From assembly GCF_020172665.1 (NCBI RefSeq), contig NZ_CP083985.1:2231415-2295414 (forward strand): a DNA stretch of 64,000 nucleotides, read 5' to 3'. The notes under the pieces are model-generated. The model did no database searches. It had not been told where the DNA came from and saw nothing but the letters and a program-made list of their open reading frames with translations. Made by a program: the position numbers and the translations under genes. This stretch comes from [Mycobacterium] zoologicum. Its GTDB lineage: Bacteria; Actinomycetota; Actinomycetes; Mycobacteriales; Mycobacteriaceae. Numbering within the stretch: the first letter of the stretch is position 1; each line of letters opens with the position of its first letter. This document shows positions 28,119 to 37,780 of the stretch, in pieces.

Positions 28119-29105
28119 ATGAACACGATGCGGGTGCTGGTCACCGGTGGAACCGGATTCGTCGGCGGCTGGACGGCCAAGGCGATCGCCGACGCTGGGC
28201 ACCGGGTGCGGTTCCTGGTTCGCAATCCCGCCGGTCTGACCACCAGCGTCGAACGGCTCGGCGTCGACGTATCCGATCATGTGGTCGGCGATATCACCGA
28301 CGCCGACGCGGTGCGACGCGCGCTGGACGGCTGCGACGCCGTCGTACACGCCGCGGCACTGGTGGCCACCGACCCGCGCCAGAACGAGCGGATGATGACC
28401 ACCAACTCCGATGGCGCACACAACGTGCTGGGCGGCGCGGTCGAATTCGGACTGGACCCGATCATCCACGTCTCGAGCTTCACCGCGCTGTTCCACCCCG
28501 GCCTGCGCACTCTGCGGGCGGACCTGCCGGTGGCGGGCGGATCCGACGGCTACGGCCAGTCCAAGGCCCGCGAGGAAAGCTATGTGCGCGGCCTGCAGGA
28601 GGCCGGCGCCCCGGTGAACATCACCTATCCGGGCATGGTGCTCGGCCCGCCGGTCGGCGATCGATACGGCGAGGCAGGCGAGGGGGTGCGGGCCGCACTG
28701 AGCATGCACGTCATCCCCGGTCGGGGCGCGGCGTGGCTGATCGTCGACGTGCGTGACCTGGCAGCGTTACACGTCGCGCTGCTCGAACCCGGCCGGGGCC
28801 CGCGGCGTTACATGGCCGGCGGCCACCGGGTACCGGCCGGCCGGCTTGCGGGCCTGCTCGGCGCGGTGTCCGGTTCGCCGATGGTCGCCCTGCCGGTGCC
28901 CGATGTCGCGTTGCGCTGGGCTGGACGAATCTTGGATCAGGCCGAACGCGTCCTGCCGATCTCCACGCCTTTCACCGAGGCCGGCATGCAGTACTACACC
29001 CAAATGCCGGCCTCTGATGACTCACCGGCCGAACGTGACTTCGGTGTCATCCTGCGCGATCCGCGGGAGACGCTGGCCGATACGGTGGCGGCGATCCGCG
29101 GTTGA
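28119..29105 (+). CDS. NAD(P)-dependent epimerase/dehydratase (extended SDR)
   Basis: This 328-residue protein has the Rossmann motif VTGGTGFVGGWTA at residues 8-20, VVHAAALV, a catalytic Tyr in DGYGQSKAREESY (YxxSK is shifted to YGQSK) and a substrate domain with NITYPGMVLGP. It belongs with atypical/extended SDRs such as 3-beta-HSD-like and NAD-dependent epimerases. The substrate is unknown. AGGAAG lies 9 nt before ATG 28119. Confidence 0.87.
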   Translation: MNTMRVLVTGGTGFVGGWTAKAIADAGHRVRFLVRNPAGLTTSVERLGVDVSDHVVGDITDADAVRRALDGCDAVVHAAALVATDPRQNERMMTTNSDGAHNVLGGAVEFGLDPIIHVSSFTALFHPGLRTLRADLPVAGGSDGYGQSKAREESYVRGLQEAGAPVNITYPGMVLGPPVGDRYGEAGEGVRAALSMHVIPGRGAAWLIVDVRDLAALHVALLEPGRGPRRYMAGGHRVPAGRLAGLLGAVSGSPMVALPVPDVALRWAGRILDQAERVLPISTPFTEAGMQYYTQMPASDDSPAERDFGVILRDPRETLADTVAAIRG

Positions 29106-29198
29106 TCACCCGCTGGTTCGGAACCTGTCTCGATAGGCCTTCGGTGCGATGCCGAGGTGATTGACGAATACCCGCCGATTCGAAAGGAGAGCGCAGAT

Positions 29199-29846
29199 AT
29201 GACCGATCTTGTTGACACCATCGCCGGAGTCTCGGTTCCCGACACGCCGCTGGCGCGCGAGGTGACCGAGTACATCCGCGATATCGAAGACGACCTGCTC
29301 TACCACCATTCCCGCCGGGTGTTCTTCTTCGGTGCGCTGCAGGGCCTCCGGCGCGGATTGACCCCGGACTTGGAACTGCTCTACGTGGGCGCGATGTTTC
29401 ACGATCTGGGTCTGACCGAGCGCTACCGCGACTCCGCGCTGCGATTCGAGGTCGACGGTGCCAATGCGGCCCGCGACTTCCTGCTGCAGCGCGGAGCCGA
29501 CGAATCCGACGCCCGCAAGGTCTGGCTCGGCATCGCGCTGCACACCACCCCGGGGGTGCCGGAATTCCTCGACCCCGAGGTGGCCTTGGTCACCGCCGGG
29601 GTGGAGACCGACGTCCTCGGCATCGGCCGCGACGACCTGGCCACCGACTCGCTGGCCGCCGTGACCGCCGCGCATCCGCGACCCGATTTCAAACATCGCA
29701 TCCTGCGAGCCTTCACCGAAGGCGTTCGGTACCGCCCGGACACCACCTTCGGCACCGTGAACGCCGACGTGCTCGCGCACTGCGATCCGTCGTTCGTCCG
29801 CGGCGATTTCGTCGAGACCATCCTGGGCAACAGCTGGCCCGAGTAG
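29199..29846 (+). CDS. HD-domain metal-dependent phosphohydrolase
   Basis: The product is 215 residues from ATG 29199, which has AAGGAGAG about 9 nt upstream; an in-frame ATG at 29157 is less likely. The HD motif is YVGAMFHDLGLTERY, with an upstream His in LYHHSRRVF and a downstream Asp near TAGVETDVLG. The family resembles cyanamide hydratase-like and other HD hydrolases. The substrate is unknown. Convergent with icl2, with a 33-nt gap containing a short GC-rich inverted repeat. Confidence 0.85.
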   Translation: MTDLVDTIAGVSVPDTPLAREVTEYIRDIEDDLLYHHSRRVFFFGALQGLRRGLTPDLELLYVGAMFHDLGLTERYRDSALRFEVDGANAARDFLLQRGADESDARKVWLGIALHTTPGVPEFLDPEVALVTAGVETDVLGIGRDDLATDSLAAVTAAHPRPDFKHRILRAFTEGVRYRPDTTFGTVNADVLAHCDPSFVRGDFVETILGNSWPE

Positions 29847-29879
29847 CCGGGGCCGCTCACCACTGGGGCGAGCGGAGGG

Positions 29880-32180
29880 TCAGTCTTCTTTGCCGATCAG
29901 CTTGCCCAGGGCTTCGCGGTCGGATGCCAGCAGCTCGTCGATACGCGGCTGGTTCACATCGGCGACGATGATCTCGCCGACCTCCTGATTGACGCTGCTG
30001 AAGATGCCGTGTTCCTTCATCTTCTCGGTCTGGTACAGGTTGTCCTGGGTGGGCGTGACGTAGTGCACCGCAGCGGCTTTGAACCGATGGATCAGCCACA
30101 CGTGGGTCAGGTCCATCAGTCGCTTCTGCCGCAGCTTCTCGGAGAAGGTGTTCTGGTCGCGCACGGTCAGAATGCTGCGGCCGTGCCGGTCCTTGATCGG
30201 GTCGACGATCACGTTGGCCAGCTTTTCGTCACCGTCGCCGTAGATCCCGAGTTCGAGCACATCGGATCCGGGCCGGGTCGGCCGCAGTTGGACCCGCAGC
30301 TTCTCGCCGACCTGATAGTGCGCGGCCCACAGTGCCAGCCAGTCCTCCAGCAGCTTCTTGGGCACCTCGGTCTGCACCAGGTGCTGATGCTGGGTGGATC
30401 CGGCACCCATCGCCTTGGTGGTGGCGGTGCGCCCGGACGAGGCGGCCAGCGCGGCGTCGCTGCGCGGCCCGCCGACCAGCGTCTGCGGTGTGCGGTAAGG
30501 GGATTCGACCAGCCGCATCTTGCGCTGCAGGCGGGCCAGCGCCAGCATCCCGTCCTGCAGCAGGGTGGCCGCGAACTCTTCGGAGGCCACACCGTCGACC
30601 TGATGCCCGCCGTAGGTGATGAAGTTGAAGACGAAACCCAGCTTGCCGATCTCGGCCGGGAAGGCTCGCATCTGGTCGTCGGTCATTCCGGTGGTGTCCC
30701 AGTTGAACGACGGCGACAGGTTGTAGGCCAGCATCTGGTCGGGGTACACCGCGTGGATCGCCTCGGCGAACTCACGGGCCTCGGCGAGATCAGCGGTCTT
30801 GGTCTCCATCCACAGAATGTCGGCGAACGGGGCCGCGGCCAGCGACTTGGCGATCGCATACGGGATGCCGCCGCGCACCTGGAAGTACCCCTCGGGGGTC
30901 TTCGCTCGATCGCAGTCCCAGCCCGGGTCGGCGTTGAGCTCCGCGGCTTTCGCCCGTGCGGTGTACAGCGGTGCGCGGAAAGCGAATTCGCGCCATTGCG
31001 CGGCGGTCATCTCCTTGGGCTCGCCCTCCCGTTCGGCGAAGGCCAGCATCTCGGCGACCGCGTCGGCGAACGTCATCAGCCCGGCGTCGTTCTGCCAGGC
31101 CTCCACGAATTTCGATTCGATGTCGTCGAAGAGGGCGTCCACCGACTGCGTCCCGTCGCTGTTCCAGCCCTGCGCGGCCGCGGTGATCAGCGCGGTGATG
31201 CCCTGGCGTTCCAGCCAGGTGTCGGCCTCGGCGTACTCGCCTTCGGGCAGGGCGTAGAGCAGGTGGCCGTTGATCTCCTTGATTCCCGAGTTGTAGAAGC
31301 GCCGGGTCATCGCCAGGAAACACGCCTTGTACGACGGGATCTTCAGGTTGGTGGTGCCCAGGATGAACGGCTGGTCGCGCTCGTCGGAGCGGCTCTCGAC
31401 GAGGTTGGCCGCCTCGGCGTCGGTACGCGCCACGATGATGCCCGGCACGCCCATCATGTCCAGCTGGAAGCGGGCGGTGTTGAGCCGCTTGATCTGTTCA
31501 TCGGACGGTACCAACACCTTGCCGCCCTGGTGTCCGCACTTCTTGGTGCCCGGGCGCTGGTCCTCGATGTGGTAGCCGGGGACGCCGGATTCGACGAAGC
31601 GACGAATCAGGTTGCGTACGTGCGGATCACCCCCGTGGCCGGTGTCGGCGTCGGCGATGATGAACGGGCGGTAGTCGACAGCGGGAGTGGCGGCGCGCTG
31701 TTCGGGCGTCATCTGCAGGCGCAGGTACTGCTGGTTGCGGTCGGCGGTGAGCAGGGCGCGGACCAAGCCGGCGGCCTCGTCGGGCACCTGACTCAGCGGG
31801 TAGCTGGCGAGGTCGGGGCCGGGGTCTTCGTTGATCGAGCCCTTCGCCGAGGTCGCCCACCCGCCCAGGTAGATGCCCTCGATGCCGACCCGCTTCATGA
31901 CGACCGCCTGGCCGGGCGAATAGGGGCCGAAGGTGGTGATGCTCTTCTTGGCGGCGAACAGTTCCCGCAACCGCGCGTAGAACGCGGTGGCCGCCTCCCG
32001 TGCGACCGGATAGTCGGCGGGGATGGTGCCGCGTTGCTCGACGATTTGGCGGGCGGAGTAGAGGCGGGTGATGCCTTCGAAACGGGGGCTGTCGAAGTAC
32101 TTCTGGATGGCGGCGACATCGGCAGCGAGATCCGGTTGCGTCGGTGCACTCGCTGCGGTGTTCGTCTCGATGGTCGTCAT
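29880..32180 (-). CDS. aceA: Isocitrate lyase 2, long form
   Basis: This 766-residue enzyme cleaves isocitrate to glyoxylate and succinate (glyoxylate shunt) and probably methylisocitrate in propionate metabolism. The catalytic loop [10 protein letters not shown] places Cys215 exactly as in mycobacterial Icl2. Residues 1-590 are the TIM-barrel lyase with a helical insertion, and about 600-766 is the C-terminal regulatory domain ([18 protein letters not shown]). ATG 32180 has AGGAGTG about 8 nt upstream. The length equals intact Icl2 of M. tuberculosis CDC1551, whereas H37Rv has it split as Rv1915/Rv1916. Confidence 0.95.
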   Translation of the reverse strand: MTTIETNTAASAPTQPDLAADVAAIQKYFDSPRFEGITRLYSARQIVEQRGTIPADYPVAREAATAFYARLRELFAAKKSITTFGPYSPGQAVVMKRVGIEGIYLGGWATSAKGSINEDPGPDLASYPLSQVPDEAAGLVRALLTADRNQQYLRLQMTPEQRAATPAVDYRPFIIADADTGHGGDPHVRNLIRRFVESGVPGYHIEDQRPGTKKCGHQGGKVLVPSDEQIKRLNTARFQLDMMGVPGIIVARTDAEAANLVESRSDERDQPFILGTTNLKIPSYKACFLAMTRRFYNSGIKEINGHLLYALPEGEYAEADTWLERQGITALITAAAQGWNSDGTQSVDALFDDIESKFVEAWQNDAGLMTFADAVAEMLAFAEREGEPKEMTAAQWREFAFRAPLYTARAKAAELNADPGWDCDRAKTPEGYFQVRGGIPYAIAKSLAAAPFADILWMETKTADLAEAREFAEAIHAVYPDQMLAYNLSPSFNWDTTGMTDDQMRAFPAEIGKLGFVFNFITYGGHQVDGVASEEFAATLLQDGMLALARLQRKMRLVESPYRTPQTLVGGPRSDAALAASSGRTATTKAMGAGSTQHQHLVQTEVPKKLLEDWLALWAAHYQVGEKLRVQLRPTRPGSDVLELGIYGDGDEKLANVIVDPIKDRHGRSILTVRDQNTFSEKLRQKRLMDLTHVWLIHRFKAAAVHYVTPTQDNLYQTEKMKEHGIFSSVNQEVGEIIVADVNQPRIDELLASDREALGKLIGKED

Positions 32181-32352
32181 GGAATTACACTCCTGTTCGC
32201 CCCGATTCAGCCTTCGTCTCCCACGTATTGTGCCGTCGGTGGCTGAGCGACAACGCGGTTTTGCCATACAACTTTCGCGCACTGCCGCCGAAACCGGGGC
32301 CGTCGGGTGAATCCCGTGGATTTGGGGGCTGACGTGGCTAAGCTGAGACGCC

Positions 32353-32682
32353 ATGACGACCCGGTCAAACCGGTGGCACAGCCGCTGGGAGGCGCGGCAG
32401 ATGAGCCGCCGCTTCGCCGGGGTAGGTGTTCGGATTCCGGCGGCCCGGCTACGACAGCTGGCCGCCGGCGCGCCACCGGCCTCGGCAGAATCGGTCGACT
32501 ACACGTTCGCGCTCGCCGCGACCGAGATCATGCGCGAGCAGCGATTGGCCCGGGCGCAGCGCAACCGGCGCCGGCTGGTGCATGCGCTGATCGTGGCCGG
32601 GTTGATGGTGGCGGCGCTGAACCTGCTGATCTGCATGGGCTACCTGTTCATCAGCTTGGCGCTGCACGAACCGGTCATCTGA
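32353..32682 (+). CDS. Small single-pass membrane protein
   Basis: This 109-residue protein has a basic N-terminal half ([18 protein letters not shown]), a region with [20 protein letters not shown] and one strong membrane helix at about 77-102 ([21 protein letters not shown]). It is divergent from icl2 and upstream of the mmpS promoter. No family is recognised. Confidence 0.68.
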   Translation: MTTRSNRWHSRWEARQMSRRFAGVGVRIPAARLRQLAAGAPPASAESVDYTFALAATEIMREQRLARAQRNRRRLVHALIVAGLMVAALNLLICMGYLFISLALHEPVI

Positions 32683-32751
32683 GCCCGCGAGGCTGCCACT
32701 GTTACGCGTACGCCGCCGGCAAGTGCGGTAGCGTCAACCCCGCCGCTGTGA

Positions 32752-32767
32752 CGGAACCCGGGTTCCG
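32752..32767. promoter_or_regulatory. Perfect 16-bp palindrome upstream of mmpS, likely TetR operator
   Basis: CGGAACCCGGGTTCCG is a perfect inverted repeat 54 nt upstream of the mmpS start GTG 32822, in the 139-nt gap after the small membrane protein gene. The mmpS-mmpL operon ends with a TetR gene (36107-36736), so autoregulation through this site is the simplest reading. The link between site and regulator is inference. Confidence 0.5.
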
Positions 32768-32821
32768 CGGACTGTCCTGCGGTCGACTTGACGCGACGAA
32801 GGCAGGGGAGGCGGGCACCCG

Positions 32822-33253
32822 GTGTATGGCTTGTTCAAGCGGTTCTGGATTCCGCTGCTACTCGTGGTTGTCATAGCCCTGGGCGGGTATGCGATTACCC
32901 GGATTCGCGGATCCCTGGGACATCACGGCCCGAATCTTGCGGAGGGCTCCGCCATCACCGAGAACTTCAATCCGAAGCGCATTACCTATGAGGTCAGCGG
33001 GACAGGCGGGACCGCGAACCTGAACTACCTCGACGAGAACGGTCAGCCGAATCTGATCGAAAACGCGGCCCTGCCATGGTCGTTCACGATCATCACCACC
33101 CTGCCGTCGATGTCGGCCAACATCCTGGCCCAGGGCGACCGCAACACCCGTAACCTTCGGTGCCGGGTGACCGTTGACGACGTGGTGCGTGATGACCGGG
33201 CCAGTGCCGACACCATCAAACCGTTCATCTACTGCTTGGTGAAAAGCGTATGA
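32822..33253 (+). CDS. MmpS family membrane accessory protein
   Basis: This 143-residue protein has one N-terminal membrane helix (FWIPLLLVVVIALGGYAI) and a periplasmic beta domain ending FIYCLVKSV. The family signature ITYEVSGTGGTANLNYLDENGQ and the ALPWSFTIITT block are present. MmpS proteins assist MmpL transporters in exporting lipids or siderophores. GTG 32822 follows AGGGGAGG. The stop overlaps the mmpL ATG by 4 nt (ATGA). Confidence 0.92.
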   Translation: MYGLFKRFWIPLLLVVVIALGGYAITRIRGSLGHHGPNLAEGSAITENFNPKRITYEVSGTGGTANLNYLDENGQPNLIENAALPWSFTIITTLPSMSANILAQGDRNTRNLRCRVTVDDVVRDDRASADTIKPFIYCLVKSV

Positions 33254-36099
33254 GCCCCACCGCCCACACGAGCGCCCGTCGCCCCTTCATCGGCCACCTG
33301 GTCCGGATCTTCTCGGTGCCGATCATCTTGTTCTGGGTGCTGCTCGTGGTCGTCCTGGGCGCGGTGGTGCCCTCGCTCGGCGAGGTCGCGGCCACCCGGT
33401 CGGTGCCGATCAGTCCTATCGATGCACCGTCGTACAAGGCGATGCTCAATATCGGAAAGGTGTTCCAGCAGTACGACTCGGACTCCACGGCGATGGTCGT
33501 GCTGGAGAGTGAGGAACCGGTCGGCGAGGCGGCGCACAAGTACTACGACGAGATCGTCGCCGAGCTGCTGGCCGATCACGAGCACGTGCAGAACGTCCAG
33601 GACTTCTGGAGTGATCCGCTGACCGCGGCGGGCTCGCAGAGCGTGGACGGCAAATCCGCCTATGTGCAGATCTTCCTCAACGGTTCGCAGGGTACGACCG
33701 CCAGCCACGAGTCGGTGGCGGCGGTGCGTGACATCGTCGCCTCGGTCCCCGCGCCACCGGGTATCAAAGCCCACGTCGCGGGCAACACCGTTCTCAATGC
33801 CGACACCAGCGTGGCCGGCCATCAAAGCATGCACCGGCTGGAGTTGGTGTCGATCGTCATCATCATCGTGATGCTGCTCGCCGTCTACCGCTCGGTGGTG
33901 ACGATGCTGATATCGATGGTCGCCATCGGCCTGGGACTGTTCGCCGCGATGAGTGTGACGGCCGCGGTCGGCAACATGAACATCATCGGCTTGACGCCCT
34001 ACGCGGTGAGCATGGTGACGATGTTGTCCATCGCCGCGATCACGGATTATCTGATCTTTCTCCTCGGCAGATATCACGAGGAGCGAGCGAACGGCCTCGA
34101 TCGCGAAGATGCGTTCTACGTCTCCTACAGCGGTGTCTCGCACGTCATCCTGGGTTCCGGGCTGACCATCGTCGGCGCCCTGATGTGTCTGAGCATGACG
34201 ACGCTGCCCTATTTCCAGACGATGGGTCCGCCCTGCGCGATCGCGATTCTGGTCGTGATCGTCGCGTCGCTGACCCTGACACCGGCGATCCTGACCGTGG
34301 CATCGAAGTTCGGGTTGCTCGACCCCCGACAGAGACTGTCGACGCGGAACTGGCGCAAGGTCGGCACCAGCACGGTGCGCTGGCCCATTCCGATCATCTT
34401 GATGACCAGCGCGCTCGCCGTCATCGGTTTCATCAGTCTGCTGACGTATGTGCCGCAGTACAACGACCAGAAGTTCACCCCCGCCGACATGCCCGCCAAC
34501 CTGGCCATGGCCGTCGCGGACCGGCACTTCTCCCAGGCCCGGATGAACCCCGAACTGTTTATGCTCGAAACCGATCACGACCTGCGCACCCCCGCGGACA
34601 TGCTGGTGATCGAGAAGGTCGCCAAGTCCGTCTTTCGGATGCGGGGAATCGATCGGGTGCAGACCATCACCCGCCCCCTGGGCGCACCGATCGAACACAG
34701 CTCGATCCCGTTCCTGCTCGGCGCGCAGAACGCCGGCACGTTGCAAGCCGCGAAGTTCAACAACGACAACACGGCGCAGATGCTCGAACAGGCCGACGAG
34801 ATGAGCGTCACCATCGCGGCCATGGAACGCATGTACGACGTCACCAAGGAGATGAGCGAAACCACGCAGAGCATGGCCGGCAGAACCCATGAGTTGGTGG
34901 AGACCACCGAGCAGCTACGCGACGACATCGCCGATTTCGACGACTTCTGGCGACCTATGCGCAGCTACTTCTACTGGGAGCCGCACTGCTACGACATCCC
35001 GATCTGTCACTCGCTGCGGTCGATCTTCGACATGATGGACGGCATCGATCAGCTCGCCGAACAGATGGTCGGCCTCAACGTCGACATCGACCATATGGCC
35101 GAGTTGACCAAGCAGATGTTGCCTGCGTTGCAGCAGAACCTCGAGTCGATGACCAAGATGCGCGACTTCATGATCGCCACCCACAGCACCATGGCCGGCA
35201 CGCAGGCCCAGCAGCAGGAATTGGCCAAAGGCGCGACCGAGATCGGCCTGTACTTCGATCAGGCCAAGAACGACGATTTCTTCTATCTGCCGCCGGATGT
35301 GTTCGACAATCCCGACTTCCAACGTGGCATCAAGATGTTCATGTCGCCGGACCACAAATCGGTCCGGATGATCATCACCCACCAGGGCGACCCGGCCTCG
35401 GTGCAGGGCATCGCACATGTTCGGGACCTCAAAGACGTTGTCGCCGAGGCCCTCAAGGGCACCCCGTTGGCCAGTGCGAAGGTCTCGTTGGCCGGCACCG
35501 CATCGTTGTACGCCGACATGCAGGACGGTGTTGTCATCGACCTGATGATCGTGCTCATCGCATCGCTGATCCTGATCTTCGCGATCATGCTGATCATCAC
35601 CCGCAGCGTGATGGCCGCCCTGGTGATCGTCGGCACCGTGGCCGCATCCCTGGGTATAGCGTGTGGGCTGTCGGTCCTGCTCTGGCAGGACGTCCTGGGT
35701 CTGGGCGTGCAGTGGATCGTGATCCCGCTGTCGATGGTGATCCTGCTGGCGGTGGGTTCGGACTACAACCTGCTGCTGGTATCCCGCCTTCGAGAAGAGA
35801 TCCACGCCGGCCTTAACACCGGCATCATCCGAGGCGTGGGGGCCACCGGGCGCGTCGTCACCGCGGCCGGCCTGGTGTTCGCCTTCACCATGATGGCGAT
35901 GATCGTCAGCGACCTGCGCGTGGTCGGCCAACTCGGCACGACTATCGGTATCGGCCTGATCATCGACACGCTGATCGTGCGGGCGTTCATGACGCCGTCG
36001 ATCGCCGCGGCGCTGGGCCGCTGGTTCTGGTGGCCGCTCAACACCTTTGAGATCACCCGGCGTGGCCGTGGCGGGCACGAGCCGAGGCCGGCGCAGTAG
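33250..36099 (+). CDS. MmpL family RND transporter
   Basis: This 949-residue proton-driven RND exporter has 12 predicted membrane helices and two periplasmic porter domains, the second with a long helical insertion (about 470-680). The proton-relay Asp-Tyr pairs are seen in AAITDYLIFLLGRYHEE and [16 protein letters not shown]. The FYWEPHCYDIPIC motif is typical of the MmpL4/MmpL5 branch that works with MmpS. The substrate (lipid, siderophore or drug) cannot be read from sequence. It lies in an mmpS-mmpL-tetR operon. Confidence 0.94.
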   Translation: MSPTAHTSARRPFIGHLVRIFSVPIILFWVLLVVVLGAVVPSLGEVAATRSVPISPIDAPSYKAMLNIGKVFQQYDSDSTAMVVLESEEPVGEAAHKYYDEIVAELLADHEHVQNVQDFWSDPLTAAGSQSVDGKSAYVQIFLNGSQGTTASHESVAAVRDIVASVPAPPGIKAHVAGNTVLNADTSVAGHQSMHRLELVSIVIIIVMLLAVYRSVVTMLISMVAIGLGLFAAMSVTAAVGNMNIIGLTPYAVSMVTMLSIAAITDYLIFLLGRYHEERANGLDREDAFYVSYSGVSHVILGSGLTIVGALMCLSMTTLPYFQTMGPPCAIAILVVIVASLTLTPAILTVASKFGLLDPRQRLSTRNWRKVGTSTVRWPIPIILMTSALAVIGFISLLTYVPQYNDQKFTPADMPANLAMAVADRHFSQARMNPELFMLETDHDLRTPADMLVIEKVAKSVFRMRGIDRVQTITRPLGAPIEHSSIPFLLGAQNAGTLQAAKFNNDNTAQMLEQADEMSVTIAAMERMYDVTKEMSETTQSMAGRTHELVETTEQLRDDIADFDDFWRPMRSYFYWEPHCYDIPICHSLRSIFDMMDGIDQLAEQMVGLNVDIDHMAELTKQMLPALQQNLESMTKMRDFMIATHSTMAGTQAQQQELAKGATEIGLYFDQAKNDDFFYLPPDVFDNPDFQRGIKMFMSPDHKSVRMIITHQGDPASVQGIAHVRDLKDVVAEALKGTPLASAKVSLAGTASLYADMQDGVVIDLMIVLIASLILIFAIMLIITRSVMAALVIVGTVAASLGIACGLSVLLWQDVLGLGVQWIVIPLSMVILLAVGSDYNLLLVSRLREEIHAGLNTGIIRGVGATGRVVTAAGLVFAFTMMAMIVSDLRVVGQLGTTIGIGLIIDTLIVRAFMTPSIAAALGRWFWWPLNTFEITRRGRGGHEPRPAQ

Positions 36100-36106
36100 G
36101 TCATCG

Positions 36107-36736
36107 ATGAATTCGAGACTGCGCCAACGCACCGAAGGTCGCCTTGACCGTTCGCGTGATCCGGTCATTCTCGATGCGGCACTGGCAGCATTGACCGAGA
36201 ACGGCTACCGCGACACCAATATGAACGACATCGCCGCGCGCGCGGGTGTCGGCAAGGCCGCGATCTACCGCCGCTGGTCGTCCAAAGCCGCCTTGATCAC
36301 CGACGCGCTGGTGTACTGGCGGCCCGACCTGGTCGATGACGACGTGCCGGACACCGGCAGCCTGGCTGGCGACTTCGACGCACTGGTCGAGCGGGTGGCG
36401 CGTCACGACAGCGGGGTGATCCCCAATGATCTGGTGCTGCGCGTGGCCCTGGAGGCGATGCAGGACCAGCAGCTCGCCTCAGCCCTTGATGATCTGCTGC
36501 TGCTCAAGGGTGGGCGTTTGGTGACGGCCATCCTCGAGCAGGCCGTGGCGCGCGGTGAGGTCGCACCCGGCCAGGACTGGTCGCTGATCGCCGACGCCCT
36601 GACCGGGATGGGACTGATGCGGACCGTCAGCGGTCAGAGGTTCGACGCGCCATTCATCCGGGCCGTCATCGACACGATCATCCTGCCCGCGGTCAGCGCG
36701 GCGAACGCCAAACACGGTGGCCAGAGCGCGATCTGA
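36107..36736 (+). CDS. TetR-family regulator of the mmpS-mmpL operon
   Basis: The product is 209 residues from ATG 36107, 7 nt after mmpL. The N-terminal helix-turn-helix is RDTNMNDIAARAGVGKAAIYRRWSSK (residues about 38-63). The C-terminal ligand domain has the TetR_C pattern with DDLLLLKGGRLVTAILEQA. Operon position suggests autoregulation and sensing of the exported substrate. An in-frame upstream start at 36047 would overlap mmpL and is disfavoured. Confidence 0.88.
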   Translation: MNSRLRQRTEGRLDRSRDPVILDAALAALTENGYRDTNMNDIAARAGVGKAAIYRRWSSKAALITDALVYWRPDLVDDDVPDTGSLAGDFDALVERVARHDSGVIPNDLVLRVALEAMQDQQLASALDDLLLLKGGRLVTAILEQAVARGEVAPGQDWSLIADALTGMGLMRTVSGQRFDAPFIRAVIDTIILPAVSAANAKHGGQSAI

Positions 36737-36757
36737 GCGTTCGTGCAGCCGACGGCG

Positions 36758-37633
36758 TCAACCGATTTGGGCCAGCCGGGGCGCCAATTCGTCGCCGAGT
36801 CGGCGGATGAACCCGACGGGGTCGGGATTACCGGGCAGCGGCCCGGTGTGGACCAGGTCGAATCCCAGGCCGGCGCAGTATTCCACGGCCCGCAGGTAGC
36901 CGTCGAGGTCGGCGAACGGGTCCGCGAACAGGCCGACGGTTTTGCGGATCTCACCCGGATCGCGGCCGATCTCGTCGCAATGCCGCCGCAGCACATCGAT
37001 TTTGCGAGCCAGATCATCGGGCCGCAGCACGGTACCGTTGCGGTTCCACACGTCGGCGTAGCGGGCAGCCAGTCGCAGTGTCTTCTTCTCGCCACCACCG
37101 CCGATCAACACCGGTGGCTGCCGGGTCGGCCGGGGCTCGCAGATGGTCTCGGCCAGCCGGTAGTGCTTGCCGACGTAGGGCCCGTCGTCAGCACTCCACA
37201 TCTGTCGGCAGATCTGCAACGTTTCTTCCATCATTTCGAAGCGATCACCCAGCGGTGGCAGCGGCACACCCAGACCGGCGTGTTCGCGTTCGTACCAGCC
37301 GGTCCCGATTCCGAAGATGAACCGGCCTCCCGACAATGCGTCCACCGTGGCGGCGGTCTTTGCCAGCACACCGGGATGACGGTAGGTCACCCCGGTGACC
37401 AGGACTCCGAGCGGGATGGTGCGGGTCGAGGCGGCGACGAAGGCCAGGGCGGTGTAGCACTCCAAAAAGGGGTCCTGGGCGCGGCCGAGTTGCTCCATCT
37501 GAAAGAAGTGGTCCTGCATGGTGAACATCGCCGCGCCGGCGTCTTCGGCGGCTGTGGCGGCTCCGGCCAGCACCGGTCCGAGCCGAGCCGGGTCACCGGG
37601 CTGAAAATCGACGAAATGAATGCCCAATTGCAT
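36758..37633 (-). CDS. LLM-class F420-dependent oxidoreductase
   Basis: This 291-residue luciferase-like TIM-barrel protein has the motifs MQLGIHFVDFQPG, VLVTGVTYRHPGVLAKTAATVDALSGGR, FIFGIGTGWYEREHAGLG and PPVLIGGGGEKKTLRLAARYADVWN. These are typical of mycobacterial F420-dependent reductases. The substrate is unknown. It converges with the tetR gene, with a 21-nt gap. Confidence 0.9.
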   Translation of the reverse strand: MQLGIHFVDFQPGDPARLGPVLAGAATAAEDAGAAMFTMQDHFFQMEQLGRAQDPFLECYTALAFVAASTRTIPLGVLVTGVTYRHPGVLAKTAATVDALSGGRFIFGIGTGWYEREHAGLGVPLPPLGDRFEMMEETLQICRQMWSADDGPYVGKHYRLAETICEPRPTRQPPVLIGGGGEKKTLRLAARYADVWNRNGTVLRPDDLARKIDVLRRHCDEIGRDPGEIRKTVGLFADPFADLDGYLRAVEYCAGLGFDLVHTGPLPGNPDPVGFIRRLGDELAPRLAQIG

Positions 37634-37780
37634 TGTCGTGACTGTCCTTTGCTGTCAAAGCGGATGATGGCAAACAGACGGGACGCGGACGGTCCGGTCC
37701 ATCAAGTAGGTGCAACCATGCGGCCGTACAGATGCTTCCGGCTCCGCCGGGACAATATCGGGGGCGCTTAGACTACGGGC

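Noticed and set aside
29853..29875. Inverted repeat CCGCTC/GAGCGG between the HD gene and icl2 as a bidirectional terminator
   Set aside because: The stem is only 6 bp with an 11-nt loop and no U-tract on either side, so it is not convincing.
30009..32246. 745-codon open frame antisense to icl2
   Set aside because: Its translation is low-complexity Gly/Val/Arg/Asp sequence without any domain, as expected from the complement of a strongly codon-biased gene.
33229..36168. Two long open frames antisense to the first mmpL
   Set aside because: Their products are His/Asp/Arg-rich strings typical of reverse-complemented membrane-protein genes. The mmpL frame is certain.
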